A DNA stretch of 64,000 nucleotides from Antedon bifida (lineage: Eukaryota; Echinodermata; Crinoidea; Comatulida; Antedonidae), in NCBI GenBank assembly GCA_963402885.1, contig OY727100.1, positions 12,555,395 through 12,619,394 on the forward strand, written 5' to 3'. Position 1 is the stretch's first letter; each line of letters begins with the position of its first letter. The translations under genes were made by a program, and so were the position numbers. This document shows, in pieces, positions 13,601-24,351 of this stretch. The notes beneath the pieces were generated by a model that saw nothing but the letters and a program-made list of their open reading frames with translations, had not been told where the DNA came from and did not search any database.

Positions 13601-16600
13601 ATTTATTAACATTAACGATCCTATGTTTATTTTCAAGCTTTCTACATAACAAAAAAAACATAAGTATAACAGGGGGTAGCGGAAAAGCAAAAGTAATACA
13701 ACTGTCATCTTGTGATGTGCTTGACCAGCCCCTGTCAACTAGGACGATACAATAAAACCGAGATTTAACAAATTTAGAGAAATACATAGAAAAATATGCT
13801 ATAATAAAATGTTAATAAAAGTGTTGCTATCTGAACATTCTGATTGTATAAAAGTTAAAAAGTTAAAAATTCTGATGGTATAAAAGTTGAAAATTTTGAT
13901 TGTATACAAGTTAAAAAGCTAAAAATTCAGAGTAGGTACAATCTAAAAAAAAAGCATGTACATTTGCAAAACTTTTGGTTTATAAAAATATGAAAAGTTA
14001 AAAATCTATAAAATGTTGCTTAAAAATGTTGCTCTATAAACAAATTCGATCTTAATAAGGCAGTTGTAATCATACCTGATCCCGGAATGAAATGGGGTAG
14101 AAATTGTTGATAAAAAGCATGTTTGTCCACCAGTACGATCTACAGTCATCTACTGCGCGCAGAATCGAAAACCAGATAGGCCCTTGACTCAGATAAGGCA
14201 CGACGAATATGAACAACACAATTATGAATATGTAACTTGGTAGTATCCTGAAAGTTATAGATAACATAATGTATAACAATAATGACATGAAGGCAAAAAA
14301 GCTGTATCATTCACATGACATGATTTAATTGAAAAAGTCCTTCTTAACTAAAACAAAAACTAATTTCACCCCATTCAATGTCTGTATAGCTACTGTATAT
14401 AGTTTTCGCAAGTAATGAATTCCGTATTAAATTATTTATTTCGTAAATTCACAAAATATAGGCCTAAATTAATAATAGTGTAAATGTTTATATAATACTA
14501 AACAGTGTCGGTAGACTTACCTCAGAAAGCGATACAAATAGAACGAAATCAGTGATATTGATCCGCCGTTTTGTTTCATTCTCTTTAATGTTACGTAACT
14601 TACAAGCAAACCACTACAAAATATAATATTGGTCATAATACATTAAGTACTTGCTTCTACTTGAGAAGCTAAATTGTGTAAAACATGTATAGAAATAGCT
14701 ATCTTGTTTTAATAATTATGGTTATTGTAATAGTGGAAAACTAAAAATAAAACATTAAAAAAATAAAAATAAAATTTAAAAAAAAGGCAAGTTGAAATGC
14801 GATGGGTCACATAAGCTAAAAGCTTTTCAACGATCCAACATTATTAAGCAAGTAATTCACAGCAAAGAATATAATTAAAATAAACAAACACAGAATTAAT
14901 TGCCATATTTACAAAGTGTTTCTTTACTTGAGGCCTAATTCTTGCTTGTATTAATGTGGATTCATAAAGGTATTGATAAAAATAAAAGTTAGTTTACCCT
15001 AAGAAGAAAAAACTATCCACAGCCACACCAGTGTTGGCCGCAATCTGCATCCAAATTTCACCAACTGCTTCCACCTGACGTGACGGATTATCTGGTAATA
15101 ATAATAATAGAATAAACCATGTAATGAAAATTTAGTAGACTATCTCGAATAGTTTTCCAGTGGGTCTTGAATCTCATCGTTGTCATCACTATAACTCACT
15201 ATAACTCTGGAACACTCTGGAACACTCTACCCCTCGAAATACGTTCATCAAAATCTGTAATCACATTTAAAACTAAACTCAAAACTCATCTCTTCAGAGA
15301 AGCATAATCACACGCTACTACTTGCACAGATCTTGGAAAACACAGCGCTTTGAAACCTTTGTCTCTTGCGCTTTATAAATGTTATTTATTATTATTATTA
15401 TTATTACTATCAATATAACTACCATCATTATAATTGTAACATTCATTCTATCTCAACACCACCGCCATCATCATACAAATGTCATTATCGTCATAATCAT
15501 CTATTAAATCAAAGATTTATTCTTTTCTTCAAATCAACTTTATTCATTCATTAATTCATTATTGTCGTAAACGTCATTATCGTCGTAAACGTCATTATCG
15601 CCGTAAACGTCATCATCACCGTAAACGTCATCATTGCCGTAATTTAAAAAATAAATATGACCATGTGTTATCGCATGACATGATAAATAAACATGATATA
15701 GAATAGTTATAAAGATGCAGTAAATACCAACAATGCCGGACGAAAATTGATAACTGGACGTATGACCGAAGATAACCCACAATATGCTGACCACTCGTAT
15801 ACCGTTCAGGCATTTGATAGCCTTTGTTGATTGCGTCGTGTTTAACAATTTCATCAAGTTTCGATTGATTGCGAAACAGAGAAAAATTCTGGTAAGAAAA
15901 CTTTCTGTAAAAAAAACAGTGACTTAAGAAATCTCAAACAAACCAATTGCAATAAAAACATTTCTGAATGAAAATTTACAATATTTTTCATTTATCACGT
16001 AGGCATATCTTATCGGTTGACGCAAAACACTCGTCTTCAATAGTTCTGTCTCACGAATAACACGTGTCGCATGCGCATACTTACGATGTTGTTTTTTAAC
16101 ATCGCCATTATCTGTAGGGCTCAGTGGAGTCGACTCTTCTTTCATAGCAAATTCGTCATTTGCACTGATTCGTCGTATTTTAAATTTACAATATTCATCA
16201 TAAACGCCACTTGTAAAGATTAATATTACCAAAATAGAACAAAATACTCTGCAAGATAAAATAATTATCGGTTTGTTATTACCGATATATATGATATATA
16301 TATATATTATTATTATACATTTAGGCAAATTGCCAAGGATAGAACTATAAGCGAATTCATTCAATATCCTTCTTAAAGGTGGCAATCCTGTTCACAAGTC
16401 AAACATAAACATCTTATTGCAAGACTTTGGGAGTGGAGTTGTAATTTGTCATTAGAAAAATAAATCTTGAAATGATAGTAGTTGAAACCGGGACCCTTGG
16501 ATTGGTAGCTGAGCATCATAATCACCAAGCTACAACTGAAATAGTGACGACGACAATAATACACATGGAAGTTGAAAGGAACTGTCACTATGGAGGACAT

Positions 16601-18505
16601 TTCTGAATGTGAACATATTCCACACAACATGTGGCATGTACCACATTGTTCTTATTGTATTGCAGATATTTATAACGATGCTACAAGATAGGATGTTGAG
16701 AAGACATTGGAATCGATGCATGTTAAAACCATAATTTAGTTATACAAAATCGATATATTATTAATTACAAACTACCAGTTAATTGTCGGTAATTGATACT
16801 TACACAACGCAGTAGAAGCCAGGATCGTAAGGTTTGACTGGATTTTGTGCACAGTTCAACAACACCCGATTAATGTGTACGCTCTTTAAAGGCAATGTTG
16901 CTGAAATAACAAATATCGTATCATTAGGCAGCTTTCGTTTTGCGACGCGACGACCTAGCAGAATGGGAGTACGAGGGCCTAAAGTATGCATTACATCATT
17001 TTTCAAGTCGTCGTCCAAGTCTGTAAAATTCGTTTTCGCGACTACCGTATACACCCAAAACAAGTACAAATGCGCATGTCTGTGATAAAAGATCGTCACT
17101 AGAATCGACCAAATCGGGTGGTATGAAGACAAAGAATGTCAAACCAAACTCAACGTTTGCAAATACCAAACTGTACCTCAATATGACTCACAAGAGTGGG
17201 CCTACTAGATCCTGTCGATATTTTAGATAATAAAACTATGACTATTTTCTATAACTTAAAGCTTTGTTCCCACTAGCACTCAACACAATGACGTAAGCCG
17301 CGACGCAAGCGAATTGACCAATCCAAGCGATGGATCATTCAAACCGTTCGTTGTGCCTTACGTCCTTGCGTTGCGTTATAGTGGGAACCAAGCTTGAGTA
17401 AAAAGCAACATTACCGTGACTGTTGCAGTATTACCTAACGAGTCTGCCAAGTTATTAGATAAAACTTCCTCTGAACAGGATTGCGGAACACACAATCCCC
17501 AATGAAACACGTTTGATAACCATCCGATCTATTAAAAACACCAAATTATTTTGAATGAATTAGTTGTCCTTTGTTGACATATTTGTTTTTACATTTTCGT
17601 AAAACCAAAAACTCGATGAGGTTTCCGTTTTGAAAAAAACATTATCCATTTAAATTCACTATACTAATTTTGCATTGTTTGGTTTTTAGATTTGGGAGAG
17701 AACTTTTGAAAGAGGACTTTCTTCATTGACTGTTCTAAAACATATCGGACGAGCAACTAATTCTATGTCGTAATGTTGAATACTTAATATATTCATACAG
17801 TACCGGTATCCGATTACTTTATTGCGTAAATAAATACGTTTGTAATTTTGAATTAACCTTTGCTTTACTTTGGGTTTTCTAAAAGTGAAATACCATTACT
17901 TCATAATTGAAGTATTATTCTTACAAAATTAAGATAATTTTACAACGAACTTACCGATTCAGAATCATTTACAGACATGTGTAAATCTGCTAAGCAAAAC
18001 TTAAATTCAGAAATGGACTGACATTCGTCGAAGTGTCCAAGTGCAACCCAGTTACCAACGAGAAGACCGGCCGGTAGCTTCCCTGTTGCATCGTCAGACA
18101 TGCTGGTAAACCAACCTTTCAAACAAAAACAAAAAGCGAAAAACAGAAAAAAAATAATACGATAGAGAATGTCGACGCGTTTTTCATATGAGAGACAAGG
18201 TTGACGCGTTTTCAGAAATATGATTGGGTTAGATTCGTATTTATGAAACTTAAATTGAAACAGATATACATACATAAGCTGTGGGTGTATTTGGAATCTG
18301 TATATCACATACGGTTAATTGGTAGACACATTTTGCATTCCATACTTGCCTAACTGTTTACCAAATATTAATTGTTGTCCAATGGCATTCCATACTTACC
18401 GAAGTTTTTACCAAATAATAACTGTAGATCCACTTGGCATTCCGTACTTCCAACAACGTTCACGAATGTGGCAACTGATAGTATTATTAGGCGAAACGAA
18501 TACAT
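10627..18505 (-). CDS. NRF-6-like acyltransferase-3 membrane protein, complete, 15 coding exons
   Basis: Exons, 5' to 3' on the minus strand: 18400-18505, 17955-18115, 17435-17528, 16804-16900, 16085-16248, 15728-15904, 14998-15091, 14521-14613, 14076-14247, 13495-13574, 13165-13284, 12847-12982, 12557-12743, 11065-11207, 10627-10797. All have GT-AG borders and compatible phases; they sum to 1,995 nt, 664 residues plus stop. Residues 1-20 are a signal peptide (MYSFRLIILSVATFVNVVGS). About 25-150 is the extracellular NRF domain, with Cys-rich GLCVPQSCSEEV at 100-111. A membrane segment follows at ~153-167. About 222-645 is a multipass acyltransferase-3 domain. It keeps the R-x10-H signature (R244, H255 in GIRVVSILWVIFGHT), WYLANDMQFY (392-401), KPYCRISPYMIG, WVPLSRL and a terminal VELPFSNL. 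Nematode NRF-6/NDG-4 relatives act in lipid or drug transport; the acyl donor and acceptor are unknown. No key residue is missing. It could be one member of a larger paralogous family. Confidence 0.95.
11304..12331. mobile_element. Foldback (long inverted repeat) element in the last-but-one intron
   Basis: The ends TGTTACAACCG... and ...CGGTTGTAACA are inverted repeats and are flanked on both sides by ATCCC (11,299-11,303 and 12,332-12,336), a likely 5-bp target duplication. The left arm carries tandem variants of GCTTATGTAGTAAAACC and then repeats of GACCACCTCTCATAAG. The right arm (about 11,915-12,331) is their reverse complement, so about 1 kb can fold into one hairpin. The left arm has an extra ~130 bp near 11,440-11,570. 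There is no transposase ORF. It sits between the exons at 12557-12743 and 11065-11207, whose splice sites are intact. Confidence 0.85.
13835..13930. repeat. Short AT-rich tandem repeat in an intron
   Basis: About three degenerate ~33-bp copies built on ATTCTGATTGTATAAAAG, inside the intron between acyltransferase exons 14076-14247 and 13495-13574. Confidence 0.6.
15366..15645. repeat. TTA microsatellite and 18-bp minisatellite in an intron
   Basis: A TTATTA run at 15,385-15,406 is followed at 15,560-15,643 by about five copies of an 18-bp unit (CGTAAACGTCATTATCGC). Both lie in the intron between acyltransferase exons 15728-15904 and 14998-15091. Confidence 0.75.
16384..16540 (-). mobile_element. 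tRNA-derived SINE in an acyltransferase intron
   Basis: On the minus strand the head reads TAGCTTGGTGATTATGATG (A-box-like, about 16,513-16,532). A B-box-like GGTTTCAACTA follows at ~16,480-16,490, then the body CAACTCCACTCCCAA. The same head and body recur at 31,658-31,745, so this is a dispersed family. Confidence 0.6.
17256..17398. mobile_element. MITE family C (AAGCTTGGTTCCCACT ends), intronic copy
   Basis: Palindromic element of about 140 bp with ends TAAAGCTTTGTTCCCACTAG and TAGTGGGAACCAAGCTT. The interior holds inverted CGCAACGCAAGGACGTAAG-like arms and CCAATCCAAGCGATGGATCA. It lies between acyltransferase exons 17435-17528 and 16804-16900. Relatives lie at 19,700, 23,011, 28,212 and 43,735. 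Confidence 0.8.
18342..18443 (-). repeat. Tandem duplication spanning the exon-1 donor of the acyltransferase gene
   Basis: Two ~50-52-bp copies (18,392-18,443 and 18,342-18,391) share GGAATGCCA, ATTTGGTAAA and the splice-donor context. The first copy contains the end of coding exon 1 and the donor G|GTAAGTAT. The second, intronic copy carries GCAAGTAT at the same place, which fits a GC-type donor. A partial third copy follows. Confidence 0.75.
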
Positions 18506-18627
18506 TTTTAACAAATTAATTTCGAACAATAATACATTTTAGTAGACAAAATTATTGAGAAAACTAAACTAGATCACAGTATAAAAAATAAGCAGAATTA
18601 TTGCAGAATGGTACAAGAATGCAGTCA

Positions 18628-18937
18628 TTACGGCATGCGATCATTTAGTGGCTTCCAATATATTCTTTCCCTGGATTTATACAAGTTCACAAAGACATTA
18701 TCAGTACCAGCATTTTCAATAGTTAAGAATAGATATCTGATATCAAGTTTAATCTGAGGGGCATCGCTTTCCAGTACACGAAGAGTAACTGTAACCTAAC
18801 CGATCAGGTTGAACTTAAAACAAAATACAGAATTACATGACATAGTATGAGCATTATACCTGACATTTAAGGTGTTTATGGGTAATTAAGCATAATAGTT
18901 TGAAAATTAACAGTACTGGGAAAATGTGGCGAGCCAT
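18628..18937 (-). CDS. Possible two-exon small secreted protein (81 aa), not recognised
   Basis: Candidate exon 1 (18860-18937) encodes a hydrophobic leader, MARHIFPVLLIFKLLCLI..., ending KCQ before a GTATAATG donor. Candidate exon 2 (18628-18795) starts after TTAG in the compatible frame and is open for 55 codons to TAA. It contains DIRYLFLTIENAGTDNVFVN, which looks like alternating beta-strand sequence. It lies ~120 bp upstream of the acyltransferase start on the same strand, so it could also be 5' material of that gene, although the acyltransferase has its own start and signal peptide. The family is unrecognised, and a chance pair of ORFs is possible. Confidence 0.3.
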
Positions 18938-18939
18938 TT

Positions 18940-20905
18940 TACCAAAATTATTAAATAGTTTAAAAACCGGATATAGACCGCCGCCTATTGACCAGCATTG
19001 AAACAAACCTTCGATAAGATAGTACAGTAGTATAATCATGAATATTTATGAACCTCACAACTGGAACGTATCAGATGACCTTTGATCTCTAGTAACATGA
19101 GAAAATGTATACTGTAATGGCTGTTTAATGTAACAAGTACTATCGATTACGAAATTCAAATTAATTACCGTTCAGTAAGAGTACAGGAAGTTACCAAAAT
19201 AAAATGAGACATGCGTAGGCCCTAGGCCTACTTTATTGATACAATTCAAATAATGTTATAATGAAGAAAAAAAATCCCTTATCTTATCTGTTCTTTTAAT
19301 TTGCATTTCACACATTAACTGAACACTATGATAATCACTGAAATTAGATACAATTACAGTGTTTCAATATATTTTGTTATGAGTTAGAGTTTCTATTTTT
19401 CCTATTTTGCTATTTGATCTGAAATGTGACAATGTAAATAACACCTCATTTTACATTAAAAAAACAATATATTAAAACAAAATTATGATTGGTATTACTG
19501 TAACAATTGTATCGGCCTACTATTTATGACACTGGCCTATGATAGCTTTGATACATTAATAAGAATTGTAATGTGTTAAATAGCAGTTTAATCAACATTA
19601 ACCAGAATTTTAGTATTTTTGTAATTTATTATCTACATGACATATAAGTATCGATGTTTGCGCATGCCCAAACACGTATATTTAAACGTTTTGATCGACC
19701 ATTTCTTCTTCTTAATATTGCTTGATTCCCAACGTAAGCACAACGTCTTAACCAATCACGAGCGATGGATTATTCGAACTGTCGCTTGCCATTGGTCAAA
19801 ACTTCGACGATTAAAAATAAGTCTTAGCAACAGCAAATAATGCCTTTATAAAAACCACAGAGAGAAAAGTTACTTTTGATAAACATAAAACCGAATAACG
19901 GGGTTAACAAAACATGTAGGGCCGCCTTAACCGTTTGATCTGCTAGTTTACCGTTCTACACAAACGTAGGGTTGAATATTGAACATTAATTTAATCCATA
20001 TAATCAACGGTATAGGCTGTGAAACAAATATTATTGACTGCTAAAAATATATTTTGTTTTTTTATCCTAACTACTTATATAAAAACGTTTGACTGTCGTG
20101 TTGTAAGTATATACACTGTACACTTTTAAATTCTATGTACATCCTTAAAATGTTTAAGTTAACTATTGTTTATAAGAACACGGTGCGCGTGACCATTAAA
20201 TACAAAGCCATAATTATTTCCCCAAAATAGATATACATCATCATTATATTGTACGTGTATTGCGAAATATCCGTTGTCATTATACAGAATAGGTAGACTA
20301 CCTCCAAGGCCTGTTAGTAAAATCAGCTAGGCCCCTCAATATTAACAACTTGATAGGCCTAGCTTAACAATGAGCACATCTTTTTATTCGAATATTCATT
20401 TGCTTAGATTTGGCATTCAGCACTTTATGGTATGACTTATAGCCTACAAATGGATTTCTCGAAAACATCCATCAATTTGATCAGTGGTTATTTCCAATTT
20501 TCACTCGCGATGTTTATCTTAATTTTAGATTATTTTTTTTCACGTTCTCTGATTGGCTGCGTAGTCCATTGTCTGATCAGATTGAACACATCATTATTTA
20601 TTTTGTTTTAGCATATTGATGACGTGTGTATGGCAGACAACATTCTAATGATAGTTCTAAATTATGCGTTATTCCACGCTTATCAGAAGTACGTACTTGA
20701 ATTCTATGTTTAAATCGAATTAATAAATGATATCCTCGTGTGCTTATGTGTATACTATTCAGTGGAAGGCTGTATACTTTTATTTAAATCAAGACAAAAA
20801 ATACTTCAGTCACGTGTTTAACGATTGGCGTGATGTGACGTGTGGATTCAATTTAGAGTACAGTTTTAAAAAGAGCAAACCATTAAATCCTGGTACGCTA
20901 TCTTT
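18940..20905. other. Intergenic stretch with a decayed MITE C copy
   Basis: No supported exon. 19,700-19,840 carries CAACGTAAGCACAACG and AACCAATCACGAGCGATGGATT, the interior of MITE family C. The rest is AT-rich unique-looking sequence. Confidence 0.5.
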
Positions 20906-21140
20906 GCGCGCCGCCTCATACAGTTTACGTCTGCCAATCTTCCCTGGTTAAACACTACAGTTGGCGCGCCGCCTCATACAGTTTACGTCTGTCAATCTTC
21001 CCTGGTTAAACACTACAGTTGGCGCGCCGCCTCATACAGTTTACGTCTGTCAATCTTCCCTGGTTAAACACTAGTTGGCGCTCCGCCTCATACAGTTTAC
21101 GTCTGTCAATCTTCCCTGGTTAAACACTACAGTTGGCGCA
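20906..21140. repeat. 58-bp minisatellite just 3' of the NETO gene
   Basis: Four near-perfect copies plus a partial fifth of a 58-bp unit (GCGCGCCGCCTCATAC...CTGGTTAAACACTACAG). Unit starts are at 20,906, 20,964, 21,022 and 21,078. The unit contains the 8-bp palindrome GGCGCGCC and is much more GC-rich than its surroundings. It ends about 60 bp beyond the NETO stop codon. Confidence 0.9.
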
Positions 21141-21199
21141 CTATATTGATGTCTGTTCTTGTAATTCCATATAATAAGTATCAACATTAAAAATTATTT

Positions 21200-24100
21200 T
21201 CAAATCGGCGGATCAAAAACCAAGGTTTCATATCCAGGTGGCTTATAGCAACTATGCAATTGTACTTGATGTGTTGTGGATTTACTCGACTGTGTTTTCT
21301 TCACCGACTCTGGTTTATTGTCACGTGGTATAGGGTCACCATTCATAGTCTCATACGTGAATGCACTTTGAACTGATTGTATCCCATTGGATACGGGATT
21401 TAAGGTCAAAGGTAAATATTCTCTTCCTTGCTGATGATGTCTATGTCTTGTTCCTCCTGGAATATCTTCGTTCGTGTCCATTAGGTAATTTATATTTTGG
21501 AAGTTTTGTTCGCTTATTTTTCGTTCTTTCTCTCTTACTGTGGCTTTTTTCTTTGTTTTATGGATGGAATGACGACAGACGAAACATAAAGTTACAATGA
21601 TTACGACACTGATGACACCTATCATGCACCCAAGCATTGTGTCAACTTTGTCAAAAAAGTTTTTGCTTTCAATTATATCTGTTGGTTTAAAGAAATAGAG
21701 AATTGAAATGAAACACAATTTATACACAAGTAACACATCATATGGGAAATAAACAAACATGTATTAGATAAAAAAAAATTTTAAAAAAAGCTTACCGCAA
21801 TCCTGTTCATCTAATGATAATTTGTGGCAGTCTACAATTCCATTACATACAAGGTGTTTATCTATACAAATCTCATCATTACATGAGAAATTTATTGTTT
21901 CATTACAAGGACCTGGAAAAAAGGTATATAGGTTACGTCATTATTACGACGAATCGTGGAGAAATAACTCTATCGACAAATAAGAAAAATAATAATAATA
22001 TTCGTTCTTATATAGCGCTTATTACATAATACTTCTAAGCGCTTCACATTGTTTATGATCAAACACGTATGGATACATACTCCCGTAATGCAGCTAGTAA
22101 ACAGCGCAAATTTGTGTTTGATCTAACCGGGTACCCATACACCTGGGTGGAGAGAGGTAAAATGATTCATAGACAATTTAGTTTAGGTGCGCTAATGTCG
22201 TTATCGTCTTCCAATATTCCTAGCATGCGCAAATCGTCGCAAAGCTGAAATATTCCTTGATCTTTACAACCTGATAAAGAAACATAAATCTTACCATCTC
22301 TATAAGTTGAATAAATAATCCTGAACGAACTTCTTCTACCGTTTCCCTTCGCTTTAAATCTAACGAACGCTTTACTCGTTATCATTGCTACATAAGGGGC
22401 CGACGTACTACAGTATCGCACTCTCTGCAGATTTTGAGATTCTTGGATAGAATCACTGCTCAAACGTTCATAAAGAGTGATAGAATTATCTTCACAACTA
22501 TGAGGTACTCTAAGGTTAAATATGTCAAATTGAAATAATAGCTAAAGAAAGAAAGAAAAATATACGTTTAGGACTAATAATGACAATTAGGCTGATGTAG
22601 TGCGACGTGTTCGTGTAAAGCTCTACATTATATCAAACTTCATGTGATGTGTCCATATATGACGACGCCATATCATTAACAACTAGTTTGAAAGTGTAGA
22701 CAGAGCTTAACATAAGACAGTGCGTTAATCTAGATCTAGGTTCCTATACCTTGTAACTTAACGATCTTGGCCAAATTACCCAGACGCACTCCAGTTCATC
22801 ATCTGCTGAGAAACCCGACATATTATATAATTTATGGAAATCCGACGATGAAATAATTCCATCTTGTTCTTCTAGCATAAAAACGCAATCTGAATAGTTA
22901 AACGCAATAAAAAAAATAGTTAAACGCAATAAATAAATAGTTAAACGCAATCTAAATGGTTAAGAAAATAATTCAATTTTGTTACACTTATGCTATGATT
23001 TGATAGCTATTAAAGCTTGGTTCCCATTGGGACACAACACAAAGGCGTAAGTGTATCGCAAGTAACTTAACCAATCACGACGCGATGAATCATCTGATTG
23101 CGATTGCGATTGGTCAATCATCTCAGTTCTGTTGCGCCTGCGTACGTTGTTCCGTTGCGTCAAAGTGGGAACCAAGTTTAAGAAATTATTATTACACAAA
23201 ATTAATGTTTAATTTGAATTTTAATTAGAACATTTTTTTTTAATTACCTGGTTCTGGTGGCTCGGGTGGAGGTTCAACTACACAGAAAACAAAAAAAAAA
23301 TAATTAAATTGGTACTAAATAACAAATAAATGACGTAGCGTCATACTAGGTCCATGCCACGACCAACAAAACATGAAGAGGTCCTAGTAGACGCAAATCG
23401 AAAACTCCCAATGATCAACTGTACAGTAAGTAGTGATTGTTGTATTTTTACATAAATAATATTAACTGACCTTTGATATATTTATAAGAAGCATTAAATC
23501 CTTCTCCATCGATCATATCATCAGCTATAAAATGTGCCCAGGCGTATCTACCAGTCGTTCTGACGGGAGCAGGCTTTCCACTGCCGCAGAATTTACCAAG
23601 AAGCGGCGAGAATCCAAACATACCATCTCTGATTTCTAACCTATCAAACTTACAATTTTCTGATGATTCCATTGAAAGGGCAGTTGGAAAAGAAAATTCA
23701 ACAACGTAATTTTCGGGGGCTGAAAATAATTTAAAGATAATAATAATAATAATAATTTAAAGAGCACTAGAAAAGTTGGTCTCATAAAAAGAAATTGTCG
23801 ATAACTTTTTTGTTGCAGTACCTACCTTTAAACAAATATACTTGTTCATCATTTGTGATATATTCCTCTGGATAAAAAGGACTATAAAAACTTCCAGACA
23901 TACCGGTATCATTCGAAAATTCTTCGTAATAAGGCGGTTCTAGATAGAAACCAGGATAGGGAAAATCTGAATCCATCGAAGGATTTTCATCCCCTAAAAT
24001 AAATAAAAAACATACTTCCATTCTTTAGCTTAAGCTCTGTCTACACTATCAAATTAAATTTGACAAAAAAAGTGTGGTGTGTCCATATATGGTGTGATAT

Positions 24101-24351
24101 GACATGATATGTCCAAGTATGAGCGAACGAGCTTTAGGCCTAACACTATTTTAAACTGTTCCGTCTAACTGCCCTCAATATAGTAAATGTGTAGCGTTGC
24201 AATAGTAGGCCTTTTCTTTCTTTTAAATATATGTGTCAAAATCAAAGACCCTCGGTTTTCTAGTCTAAAATGAGTGGAAATGTGAAATAAAATTAAACTT
24301 TACCTCCGACAATTTGGCTTGAACCATGGAAGATGAGTAGAGATATCACTG
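21200..24351 (-). CDS. NETO-like protein (CUB-CUB-LDLa-TM), eight exons, first coding exon missing
   Basis: Exons, 5' to 3': 24304-24351, 23826-23993, 23471-23719, 23248-23277, 22750-22889, 22295-22541, 21796-21912, 21200-21678; GT-AG borders and phases all agree, giving about 492 residues. The first seen exon encodes the hydrophobic part of a signal peptide (VISLLIFHGSSQIVGG) and starts in phase 1, so the ATG exon lies upstream and was not found. CUB1 has GSFYSPFYPEEY and CKFDRLEIRDGMFGFSPLLG. A proline-rich microexon (VEPPPEPPEP) links it to CUB2 (CVWVIWPRSLSY, FQFDIFNLRVPHSCEDN). A six-Cys LDLa module (CNGIVDC, DEQDC) is followed by one membrane segment (GVISVVIIVTLCFVC) and a ~125-residue tail. 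The CKFD...RDG.FGFSP block and domain order are those of neuropilin/tolloid-like NETO proteins, auxiliary subunits of kainate-type glutamate receptors. CUB1 lacks the first Cys pair of the usual domain. Confidence 0.93.
22617..22710. mobile_element. MITE family A, diverged copy in a NETO intron
   Basis: Ends AAAGCTCTACATTATATCAA and AAGTGTAGACAGAGCTT are inverted, with TGATGTGTCCATATATG inside. It lies in the intron between the two CUB2 exons. Confidence 0.7.
23011..23187. mobile_element. MITE family C, full copy in a NETO intron
   Basis: Ends TTAAAGCTTGGTTCCCATTG and AAGTGGGAACCAAGTTTAA are inverted repeats, with CCAATCACGACGCGATGAATC at the centre. It lies between the 30-nt exon and the first CUB2 exon. 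Confidence 0.85.
24033..24135. mobile_element. MITE family A, partial copy in a NETO intron
   Basis: Starts AGCTCTGTCTACACTATCAA and continues TTGACAAAAAAAGTGTG and TGTCCATATATGG. The right half is degraded. It lies between the leader exon and the first CUB1 exon. Confidence 0.7.

Noticed and set aside
15540-15727. Extension of the acyltransferase exon into YCIFITILYHVYLSC
   Set aside because: The frame is open but the GTATTT donor at 15,727 gives the phase and sequence needed by the next exon; the extension is intron.
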